The notes beneath the pieces are model-generated. The model was not told the origin of the DNA. It was given only the letters and a program-made list of their open reading frames with translations, and did not search any database. The position numbers and the translations under genes were made by a program. Of a DNA stretch of 5,556 nt, positions 1 to 5,022 are shown piece after piece. Origin of the DNA: Candidatus Cloacimonadota bacterium (GTDB lineage Bacteria > Cloacimonadota > Cloacimonadia > Cloacimonadales > TCS61); NCBI GenBank assembly GCA_014382915.1, contig JACNIV010000086.1, positions 1-5,556 of the forward strand. The letters are read 5' to 3'. How positions within the stretch are numbered: the first letter of the stretch is position 1; each line of letters starts with the position of its first letter.

Positions 1-31
1 GAACGTTTATTTTGTGTCAAATAGTTTTTTC

Positions 32-59
32 TGCAGGGTGGGTTTGCACACACCCTACA
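32..59. repeat. Imperfect palindrome in the upstream intergenic region
   Basis: The arms AGGGTG (35-40) and CACCCT (51-56) are exact reverse complements around a 10-nt loop. The stem extends by two more pairs (32-33 with 58-59) after one mismatch. It has no T-tract, so it is not a convincing intrinsic terminator. GTAGGGTG/CACCCTAC-type palindromes occur as dispersed intergenic repeats in many bacteria, and I infer this is a copy or remnant of such an element. The gene upstream of the window is not visible, so a role at its 3' end cannot be excluded. Confidence 0.45.
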
Positions 60-72
60 ATTCTTCCAAAAA

Positions 73-120
73 TGAGATTGCTTCGAAAGTTATAGCAAGA
101 AGACACCTCGCAAAGACAAT
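73..120. repeat. Probable degraded dispersed repeat (GAGATTGCTTCG...CTCGCAAAGACAA type)
   Basis: The left end TGAGATTGCTTCG (73-85) and right end CCTCGCAAAGACAAT (106-120) resemble, on the reverse strand, a widespread intergenic repeat of the form GTCATTGCGAGG...CGAAGCAATCTCA. The resemblance is from memory and the middle has diverged. It is non-coding as far as I can see. It suggests that this gap collects mobile palindromic elements, as does the 2057-2210 gap. Its family membership needs a genome-wide copy count. Confidence 0.4.
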
Positions 121-183
121 AAGAATTGTTAGTTGGAATCCACTTATCGTCCTGAATTATAGTTGATAGTTGAAAATTAATAA

Positions 184-211
184 TTTGACGGGAAATGCAA
201 AAGTATATTTT
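184..211 (+). promoter_or_regulatory. Possible promoter for the 603-aa lipoprotein gene
   Basis: TTGACG (185-190) is followed by TATATT (204-209), but the spacer is only 13 nt, short for a sigma-70 promoter. Read as a Bacteroidetes-type promoter, TTTG (184-187) and TATATTTT (204-211) approximate the TTTG / TAnnTTTG pair, again with a short spacer. The surrounding 155-230 segment is AT-rich. It lies 33-60 nt upstream of the ATG, a suitable position, but neither consensus fits well. Confidence 0.25.
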
Positions 212-233
212 TCGCACAATATTAATAATGTTT

Positions 234-239
234 AGAGGA
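234..239 (+). promoter_or_regulatory. Shine-Dalgarno site for the 603-aa gene
   Basis: AGAGGA lies 5 nt before the ATG at 245. It supports this start, which also places a hydrophobic signal segment directly at the N-terminus of the product. Confidence 0.6.
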
Positions 240-244
240 TTTGC

Positions 245-2056
245 ATGAAGGTAAAATGGAGAGTAGTTTTCATATTTGTTTCTGTAATGCTGGTAGGAAT
301 ATTTATCAGTTGTTCAGACAGTCTGGATAAAACTACTTCCTTCGATAAGCTTATGCGCGTGGAATATTCCAATTGCACGGGCTGCCTGGAATGTGTCATT
401 GATTTCAGTTGCCCCGAGAGTGCCATCAAAATAGATGAGCGCATGCAAACCGTTTACATCGATGCAGACCTGTGTACACAATGTATGGATTGCATAAATC
501 TTTTTAACTGTCCTGATGATGCTTTCACCATCCAGCCCGATGAAGTGGGACCTGCCAGCATAGACGACTTTACAGCGTTTTCCGATTCTATCGGTAAACT
601 GAATTTTCAGTTTACAGCTACGGGAGACGATTCGCTTTCGGGTCGTGCTTACAGATATGAACTTACTTTGAAAAAAGTGGGTGGAGAAGTTTTGGAACCT
701 GAGTTTGAGATACCTCTTCCACCAATTGCCGGAACTTCGGAAAATTGGGAAATTAATGATCTTCCTGAGTTTGAACTGATCACTGTTGAATTGCAGGCAT
801 TCGATGAGATAGATCATCCCTCTCCGATGAGCAGTACTCAAATTACAATAATGGGTGCGATCATCGATACAATTCCTCCTTCATCTATTCAGGATATCAT
901 CATAGATAATATTGAAATGAGTTCTTTCCGTTTGAACTGGCTTGCTGTGGGAGATGACGGCATGGAAGGAACAGCAGCTTCCTATATTATAAAGATCCAC
1001 ACAGAAGAGATCACGGAAGAGAATTGGGAAGGTCTTCCCGCATATGAACAGAATATGATCCCGCAACCTTCCGGTTCCCCGGAGCATTTGGTTATTATCG
1101 ATCTGGAACCTGAAACAGATTATTTTGCTGCTATCAAAGCGGTGGATGAAGCGAATAATATTTCCACACTTTCTAATGTAGAACAGGCTACCACTTCGGA
1201 AATACCGGATACTACACCACCTTCTACTATTACAGATCTAACTGCCACTCCAACCGAACTGGATATTACGCTCACCTGGACGTCTCCCGGTGATGATGGC
1301 AACGTGGGAACAGCTTATAATTATGAGATCAGGATTTATGAAAATGAAATTACGGAAGAGAACTGGGAAAATGCCGAACTTCTACCGGGACCTCCCTGGC
1401 CTCTGGAAGCAGGTTCTCTGCAGGATTACCTGGTAGAAGATCTGGAACATGACATCACATATTATTTTGCCATCAAAGCCTTCGATGAAAGCCAGAATAT
1501 TTCGGAACTTTCCAATGTACCTTCTGCCATGCTCATTGAAGATATTATTCCGCCATCCGATATAACGGATCTGCAGGTTGTGGAAGGTTATACTCCAAAT
1601 CTTCATACGATCACTATCAGATGGACCGCACCCGGGGACAATGGTAATGTGGGTACTGCCGCCTATTATGACATCCGGTATGCCCTGGAGCCGATAGATG
1701 AAAATAATTGGGATGATGCAATAATAGTTAACAATCCGCCCGATCCCGAACCAGCCGGTACTCTTCAGAATTGCAGTATTACAGGATTGGATGCAGCTAC
1801 AATATACTACTTTGCCATCAAGGCTTTTGATGAGAATAATAACAGCAATAATGTTTCAAATTCACCCGGCGGGAAATTAGTCTATCAGATCAATACTGCT
1901 GCTTGTATTAATTGCAGTAATTGTATTAACGATTGCCCGATCGGTGCAATACATCAGGGACCGGGTTACAAATATATCGATCCTGATCAATGCGATGCCT
2001 GTGGAACATGTACTTGTCCGTATGGATTGATATTCAGAGCTGTGGTTGCTTATTAA
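245..2056 (+). CDS. Predicted lipoprotein with terminal ferredoxin-like modules flanking about four FnIII domains
   Basis: The 603-aa product starts with a lipoprotein-like signal peptide: basic MKVKWR, a hydrophobic run to residue 21, then F-I-S-C with C23 as the likely lipidated residue. Residues 40-97 form a ferredoxin-like module with two cysteine motifs (C44, C47, C50, C56 and C77, C80, C83, C89). In both, the third-to-fourth spacing is five residues instead of the usual three. Residues about 101-545 hold a divergent and then three clear FnIII-like domains, with linkers at 210-216, 324-330 and 435-441 (PPS followed by I/T) and recurring GDDG..GTA and EITEENW motifs. Residues 548-603 form a second module: C554, C557, C560, C564 (normal spacing) and C583, C586, C589, C591 (only one residue between the last two). 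There is no twin-arginine motif. It probably binds Fe-S clusters outside the cytoplasm and acts as an extended redox or adhesion protein; the function is inferred. A 154-nt hairpin-rich gap separates it from the next operon, which also encodes exported ferredoxins. Confidence 0.88.
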   Translation: MKVKWRVVFIFVSVMLVGIFISCSDSLDKTTSFDKLMRVEYSNCTGCLECVIDFSCPESAIKIDERMQTVYIDADLCTQCMDCINLFNCPDDAFTIQPDEVGPASIDDFTAFSDSIGKLNFQFTATGDDSLSGRAYRYELTLKKVGGEVLEPEFEIPLPPIAGTSENWEINDLPEFELITVELQAFDEIDHPSPMSSTQITIMGAIIDTIPPSSIQDIIIDNIEMSSFRLNWLAVGDDGMEGTAASYIIKIHTEEITEENWEGLPAYEQNMIPQPSGSPEHLVIIDLEPETDYFAAIKAVDEANNISTLSNVEQATTSEIPDTTPPSTITDLTATPTELDITLTWTSPGDDGNVGTAYNYEIRIYENEITEENWENAELLPGPPWPLEAGSLQDYLVEDLEHDITYYFAIKAFDESQNISELSNVPSAMLIEDIIPPSDITDLQVVEGYTPNLHTITIRWTAPGDNGNVGTAAYYDIRYALEPIDENNWDDAIIVNNPPDPEPAGTLQNCSITGLDAATIYYFAIKAFDENNNSNNVSNSPGGKLVYQINTAACINCSNCINDCPIGAIHQGPGYKYIDPDQCDACGTCTCPYGLIFRAVVAY

Positions 2057-2060
2057 TGTA

Positions 2061-2082
2061 ACTCAGACACTCTTGTCTGAGT
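2061..2082. repeat. Perfect hairpin repeat, copy 1
   Basis: A 9-bp perfect stem (ACTCAGACA with TGTCTGAGT) closes a CTCT loop, starting 4 nt after the stop of the 603-aa gene. Twenty-one bases are repeated identically at 2117-2137. No T-run follows, so a simple rho-independent terminator is unlikely, although the hairpin could protect the mRNA 3' end. It belongs to a cluster of five hairpins. Confidence 0.85.
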
Positions 2083-2090
2083 GATTGCTC

Positions 2091-2104
2091 GTTCAAGAGT
2101 GAAC
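2091..2104. repeat. Short perfect hairpin between the two repeat copies
   Basis: GTTCA (2091-2095) pairs with TGAAC (2100-2104) around AGAG. On the opposite strand it reads as a CTCT loop closed by CA/TG, the same core as the flanking copies at 2061-2082 and 2117-2137 but with different outer stem bases. This suggests a related element in inverted orientation. Confidence 0.65.
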
Positions 2105-2115
2105 AAAATACAGTA

Positions 2116-2137
2116 GCTCAGACACTCTTGTCTGAGT
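2116..2137. repeat. Perfect hairpin repeat, copy 2
   Basis: CTCAGACA (2117-2124) pairs with TGTCTGAG (2129-2136) around CTCT; an outer G-T pair extends the stem. It is identical to copy 1 over 21 nt, in the same orientation and 55 nt away. The similarity is far beyond chance and indicates duplication or insertion of a small palindromic element. Confidence 0.85.
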
Positions 2138-2145
2138 ATAAAATC

Positions 2146-2173
2146 TTGTCTCCAAGCTTCAGCTTGGAGATAA
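2146..2173. repeat. Long palindrome with a TC centre
   Basis: TCTCCAAGCT (2149-2158) and AGCTTGGAGA (2161-2170) are exact reverse complements around TC. The stem extends outward by a G-T wobble and two T-A pairs to 2146-2173. In RNA the tip would open to a larger loop, leaving at least 8 bp of stem. CCAAGCT..AGCTTGG palindromes are common REP-like intergenic elements. No poly-T follows. Confidence 0.8.
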
Positions 2174-2180
2174 TGGTGCA

Positions 2181-2202
2181 TTCCAAAGCAGGAGCTTTGG
2201 AA
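2181..2202. repeat. Hairpin directly before the ferredoxin operon's ribosome binding site
   Basis: TTCCAAAGC (2181-2189) pairs perfectly with GCTTTGGAA (2194-2202) around AGGA. The 3' arm ends 2 nt before the AGTAGG ribosome binding site and 17 nt before the ATG at 2220. If transcribed, the structure sits in the leader of the ferredoxin mRNA and could influence translation or RNA stability. Similar TTCCAAAGC/GCTTTGGAA palindromes are, from memory, frequent dispersed repeats in bacterial genomes. Confidence 0.8.
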
Positions 2203-2204
2203 CG

Positions 2205-2210
2205 AGTAGG
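2205..2210 (+). promoter_or_regulatory. Ribosome binding site selecting ATG 2220
   Basis: AGTAGG lies 9 nt before the ATG at 2220. The alternative in-frame TTG at 2211 would directly abut this site with no spacer, so ATG 2220 is preferred and the protein is 81 rather than 84 residues. Confidence 0.6.
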
Positions 2211-2219
2211 TTGAAAAAA

Positions 2220-2465
2220 ATGAAAAAGAAATTACTCTTGTTTGCTGGAATATTAATCGTAGCTCTCACGCTTTTTGCAATTACAAAAAGCACCATTTTT
2301 ATTGAATCAAAATTATGTGTGGGGTGTGGGGATTGTGTTGCAGTATGTCCGGTCGATGCGATCCGGATAATCGATAGGAAAGCAATTATAGATGCCGCAG
2401 CATGCATAGATTGTGAAATTTGCATAAGAAGTTGTACCTATGATGCAATCAGGAAAAATAAATGA
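2220..2465 (+). CDS. Exported or membrane-anchored 2[4Fe-4S] ferredoxin, 81 aa
   Basis: Residues 1-22 are a short basic start (MKKK) followed by a hydrophobic stretch, reading as a Sec signal peptide or an N-in membrane anchor. No lipobox Cys and no twin arginine are present. The rest is a compact bacterial-type ferredoxin with two CX2CX2CX3C motifs: C33, C36, C39, C43 followed by Pro, and C62, C65, C68, C72 followed by Thr. By family knowledge each motif gives three ligands to one cluster and one to the other, forming two [4Fe-4S] clusters. Positive charges on the N-terminal side imply that the Fe-S part lies in the periplasm. It probably shuttles electrons between envelope proteins. Its stop overlaps the next start (ATGA), so it is translationally coupled with another ferredoxin. 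An in-frame TTG at 2211 is a less likely start. The partners are inferred from the operon only. Confidence 0.85.
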   Translation: MKKKLLLFAGILIVALTLFAITKSTIFIESKLCVGCGDCVAVCPVDAIRIIDRKAIIDAAACIDCEICIRSCTYDAIRKNK

Positions 2466-2704
2466 AAAAAATAATATTACTGGTTATATTATTTGGAATT
2501 CTTATTTATATTGGTTGTGATAAAGTAAGCAATCTGGAATATAATATAGATTCGAGTGCCTGCAATTCCTGCGGAGAGTGTATCCAGATCTGTCCGGTGG
2601 ATGCTATCGAATTTGGCTCGGACGGTAAAGCTGTGATAGATCAAACCAAATGTAACCAGTGCGGAAAATGTGTTACTATTTGTCCTAAGGATGCAATTCA
2701 TTAA
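2462..2704 (+). CDS. Predicted lipoprotein 2[4Fe-4S] ferredoxin, 80 aa
   Basis: Residues 1-18 form a lipoprotein-type signal (MKKI, a hydrophobic core, then Y-I-G) with C19 as the probable lipidated cysteine. The -3 Tyr is not the usual Leu, so lipidation is likely rather than certain. Asp follows at +2, which in E. coli would favour inner-membrane retention; whether that rule holds here is unknown. Two canonical motifs follow: C34, C37, C40, C44 with PVDAI, and C64, C67, C70, C74 with PKDAI. All eight ligands of a 2[4Fe-4S] ferredoxin are present. The length fits a minimal ferredoxin plus signal. AGGA at 2451-2454 lies 7 nt before the ATG. The gene overlaps the upstream ferredoxin by 4 nt and is followed after 13 nt by the barrel gene. 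It is a probable periplasm-facing electron carrier, with an unknown donor and acceptor. Confidence 0.86.
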   Translation: MKKIILLVILFGILIYIGCDKVSNLEYNIDSSACNSCGECIQICPVDAIEFGSDGKAVIDQTKCNQCGKCVTICPKDAIH

Positions 2705-2707
2705 AAC

Positions 2708-2710
2708 AGG
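2708..2710 (+). promoter_or_regulatory. Weak ribosome binding site selecting ATG 2718
   Basis: AGG lies 7 nt before the ATG at 2718. An upstream in-frame GTG at 2670 would overlap the ferredoxin gene by 35 nt and put 16 residues ahead of the signal peptide. The ATG start gives a normal signal sequence at the N-terminus. Confidence 0.45.
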
Positions 2711-2717
2711 CAGCAGA

Positions 2718-3947
2718 ATGAGAAAAATCATATTGATCCTGCTGGTTATCATTTTTACTTACCTTCATCTGTGCGGGTTAACTCAATGGATGCAGATTTC
2801 ATTGAGGAATTTTACAACAGATGCCGAACATGATATTGATATAATAACCGGAGCTACCCCCCAGGCAGAAACTATAGATACTGCTTCCAAAGATGGAATT
2901 TACTGGCAGCATGAGATCAGCGGTAACTTGTACACAAATCTCTCATTTACATTGGAAAATGATCTTTTCGTCTCGGATCTGAGTCATGAATTCAAGAATT
3001 CATTTTTCTACAACGATGCCAAGATTAAAGTTTACTACCAGAATGAGTCACAATACCTCAAACTTCAATATGCCAACCGAACTTATAATCCTGCAGCTAC
3101 GAATTTCTTGAATATCCCCGGCGTGGAGCATAGTACACAGCAGCAGATGGTTCATAACACAGCATTACATTACAAAGGACATCATGGACGTTTTTTTATC
3201 TCTTTATATGGAAATCTCAGGAATCTTGATTATGAGTATTTAACCATTGAAGAGGATGATGTATATGAATCCGAATCTGCCTGGGATAACGATATCTATT
3301 CTTATGCAGAATTTTCTTATAAAATAACTGATATATGGAAGGCTTTTGTCAGCGGCTATTATAAAGATGACCTGAACAGTTTTAATGAATTTGATGATTC
3401 AAATCTTGGCATTGGATTGGAATTCGATAACCGTTTTGATTTCTTTAATGCTGTAAAGACTAAGGTAGTTTATTATAATAAAAATTTCGATAGCATCGAT
3501 GACGAAAAAGACCATTATTTCTTAACTGAAGCCAGATATACAAAACGGTTTGGAAATTCACTGACCGGGTTTGTAACGTACATAAATCGTTCGTGCTATG
3601 ATGAGGATCAATCTAAATTCTTCCGTATTTCTAACATGCTGCGCATTCATGCAAAATACAGCTATTTAACGTATAATATGAAGGATTCGTTCATTCTGGC
3701 GGGAATTAAATATAATCCCGAAAATGAAGGAAATCTGGTATTCGGGGAAATGAACCAATATCTGTTCAAAGATGTTTATCTAACTGCCGGAGTTAAATAT
3801 GCTAATGAGCTTTTTGGCACCTGTTCTGCTAAATGCGAGTATTTTGTAACCCCGCTCAGATCTATCTGGATCAATAATAAATTTACCAATTTTAATAAAA
3901 AATCGACCCAGAATATTTTCTCTTTGGGTACAACTCTTATCTTCTAA
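2718..3947 (+). CDS. Predicted outer-membrane beta-barrel with N-terminal FMN-attachment-like motif
   Basis: The product has 409 residues from ATG 2718. Residues 1-20 are a Sec signal peptide. Just behind it, residues 41-47 read D-I-I-T-G-A-T, matching the Dxx(S/T)GA(T/S) pattern at which ApbE-type transferases attach FMN to threonine in NqrC/RnfG-like domains. The remainder of an FMN-binding domain is not recognisable. From about residue 63 the sequence is a series of alternating aromatic and polar amphipathic stretches with acidic turns, ending in L-G-T-T-L-I-F. A terminal Phe and this pattern are typical of BAM-inserted outer-membrane barrels, here perhaps 14-16 strands. Cysteines C293, C369 and C373 are unusual for a barrel. 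I do not recognise a named family. It lies between two exported ferredoxin genes and a DsbD-like gene, which suggests a role in envelope redox traffic or as a porin for a small substrate. The barrel call is solid; the flavin idea is a hypothesis. Confidence 0.78.
   Translation: MRKIILILLVIIFTYLHLCGLTQWMQISLRNFTTDAEHDIDIITGATPQAETIDTASKDGIYWQHEISGNLYTNLSFTLENDLFVSDLSHEFKNSFFYNDAKIKVYYQNESQYLKLQYANRTYNPAATNFLNIPGVEHSTQQQMVHNTALHYKGHHGRFFISLYGNLRNLDYEYLTIEEDDVYESESAWDNDIYSYAEFSYKITDIWKAFVSGYYKDDLNSFNEFDDSNLGIGLEFDNRFDFFNAVKTKVVYYNKNFDSIDDEKDHYFLTEARYTKRFGNSLTGFVTYINRSCYDEDQSKFFRISNMLRIHAKYSYLTYNMKDSFILAGIKYNPENEGNLVFGEMNQYLFKDVYLTAGVKYANELFGTCSAKCEYFVTPLRSIWINNKFTNFNKKSTQNIFSLGTTLIF
2838..2858 (+). 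other. Candidate flavinylation motif (DIITGAT) in the barrel protein
   Basis: The codons for residues D41 to T47 of the barrel protein spell D-I-I-T-G-A-T, with T47 as the would-be FMN acceptor. It is seen directly in the sequence. The family pattern is from knowledge of NqrC/RnfG FMN_bind domains, where the acceptor is usually followed by T-S; here P-Q follows. No ApbE gene is in the window. Confidence 0.4.
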
Positions 3948-3950
3948 GGA
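3945..3950 (+). promoter_or_regulatory. Ribosome binding site overlapping the barrel stop codon
   Basis: TAAGGA combines the stop codon of the barrel gene with a Shine-Dalgarno core 5 nt before the ATG at 3956. This indicates cotranscription and probable translational coupling of the two genes. Confidence 0.6.
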
Positions 3951-3955
3951 TCTAT

Positions 3956-4954
3956 ATGCTGCAAACACTGATCGAAGGATTTATACTGGGACTTTCCACA
4001 GGTACGATATGCCTGATGACCTGTACTCCCATCTATTTGCCATATCTAATTTCGGAAGATAGAAAGTTGAGCAAAGGCATTTTAACCGTAGTAGAAATTT
4101 CGGCGGGTAGATTCTTATCTTACCTGGCTTTTGGGGCTGTGGCTGGCTATACCGGTGCGCAGATCAGTTCGATCGATCGTGAATTATTTACTTCCATCGC
4201 ATATATTTTGCTGTCTGCTTATCTGGTTCTTTCGGCAGTACGTACCAGGAAAAAAGAAAAAAAATGTCACATTCCCAGGATAACAAAATTTACAAAAAGT
4301 GCATTTCTTTTAGGAATTCTTACGGGTATCAGTTTCTGCCCTGCATTTCTGATCGCTCTTTCCAAGGCAGTTAATCTGGGTGGTGCTTTCAGCGGGATGA
4401 TGCTATTTCTGGGTTTCTTCTTTGGTACTTCGGTATTCCTCTTGCCGCTTGCCTTTGTAGGTCAGCTTTCTAAAATTCAAAAAATGAAAATGATCGCTCA
4501 GATCGCTTCTGTTTTTATTGCTGTATGGTTCACGTTCAGTGGAGTGAAGGGATTGGTTCATACTTATGAACACAAAAAGCTGGAAGATCAACCCGGACGC
4601 ATTGTGGAAGCGTTCCATCCCCATAAACCGGTTATTGTTTTTTCTTCGGAAGAGAACAGGGGATATTTTTCTGCTGTACGCGATTCTTCAGCAAAATATC
4701 ATTTAAACCAGATTAAATTCATGGTTTATGAAGAATCTGCAATAGATACGATGAATGCTGCTGATTATATCCTTTTTGTGGACTCCAGTCTGCTGGAAGA
4801 TAAGAGAATTGAGAAACATCTGGAAAAGTTCGATTATTTCTTTATCGAAAATGGCTATCCTATTACCCGGATGTTGAACTTCCTGCGAGTTTATACATTC
4901 AAAACACACAAGCAGGTTCATTGGGAATTTAAGGAAAAAGAGTTAAATAAATAA
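3956..4954 (+). CDS. DsbD/CcdA-like six-helix membrane protein with C-terminal soluble domain
   Basis: The 332-aa product has six hydrophobic segments at about residues 5-31, 41-66, 77-96, 115-136, 145-168 and 178-200. Segment 1 carries C19, C23 and P25-P29 (T-I-C-L-M-T-C-T-P) and segment 4 carries S-F-C-P with C128. This paired-Cys arrangement in helices 1 and 4 is that of the DsbD/CcdA superfamily (the DsbD_2 or UreH-like branch, often annotated as sulfite exporter TauE/SafE). These proteins pass reducing equivalents from cytoplasmic thioredoxin to the outside. Lys/Arg-rich loops 33-40, 97-113 and 170-178 predict both termini outside. Residues 205-332 look like an alpha/beta domain but contain no Cys, unlike the thioredoxin-like end of DsbD. 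The gene starts 8 nt after the barrel gene and is the last of the operon. A metal or sulfur transporter role is an alternative, but the Cys pair and the exported ferredoxin neighbours favour electron transfer. Confidence 0.78.
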   Translation: MLQTLIEGFILGLSTGTICLMTCTPIYLPYLISEDRKLSKGILTVVEISAGRFLSYLAFGAVAGYTGAQISSIDRELFTSIAYILLSAYLVLSAVRTRKKEKKCHIPRITKFTKSAFLLGILTGISFCPAFLIALSKAVNLGGAFSGMMLFLGFFFGTSVFLLPLAFVGQLSKIQKMKMIAQIASVFIAVWFTFSGVKGLVHTYEHKKLEDQPGRIVEAFHPHKPVIVFSSEENRGYFSAVRDSSAKYHLNQIKFMVYEESAIDTMNAADYILFVDSSLLEDKRIEKHLEKFDYFFIENGYPITRMLNFLRVYTFKTHKQVHWEFKEKELNK

Positions 4955-5022
4955 TAAAAAAGTCTTTTTGTATTTTAATAATTTAATAATTGACATAGTT
5001 TACTGAAAAAAATTAATAAAAC
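4955..5022. other. AT-rich spacer between the redox operon and the toxin-antitoxin pair
   Basis: The 68-nt gap is almost entirely A and T. AAAAAG followed closely by CTTTTT (about 4961-4974) is too short and too closely spaced for a credible terminator. No open reading frame or repeat of note is present. Confidence 0.5.
4990..5019 (+). promoter_or_regulatory. Possible promoter for the mntA-hepT pair
   Basis: A perfect -35 TTGACA lies at 4990-4995. About 18 nt downstream is TAATAA (5014-5019), a poor -10 match. The ATG follows at 5023, so a transcript from this site would have almost no leader. No Shine-Dalgarno sequence precedes the ATG, which fits leaderless or A-rich initiation. Confidence 0.3.

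Noticed and set aside
17..217. A 66-codon minus-strand open frame in the upstream gap
   Set aside because: It runs through two repeat-like segments and AT-rich DNA, and shows no domain or convincing initiation signal.
314..841. A 175-codon open frame on the minus strand inside the 603-aa gene
   Set aside because: It overlaps a strongly supported coding frame with recognisable domains, has no recognisable motif, and looks like an antisense shadow.
2137..2142. TATAAA as a -10 element for the ferredoxin operon
   Set aside because: No -35-like hexamer lies at a suitable distance upstream, and the site overlaps the edge of hairpin copy 2, so it may be chance.
2061..2204. CRISPR array made of the repeated hairpins
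   Set aside because: Only two identical copies exist, the intervening DNA contains other palindromes rather than uniform spacers, and no cas gene is visible.
2159..2425. A minus-strand open frame across the hairpins and the first small ferredoxin
   Set aside because: Its sequence derives from palindromes and from the antisense of conserved cysteine codons; no ribosome binding site or motif supports it.
2670..2717. GTG 2670 as the start of the barrel gene
   Set aside because: It overlaps the upstream ferredoxin gene by 35 nt and puts extra residues ahead of the signal peptide; ATG 2718 gives a normal signal sequence.
4959..4980. Intrinsic terminator after the DsbD-like gene
   Set aside because: The A-run and T-run complementarity leaves almost no loop and no GC stem, so no stable hairpin forms.
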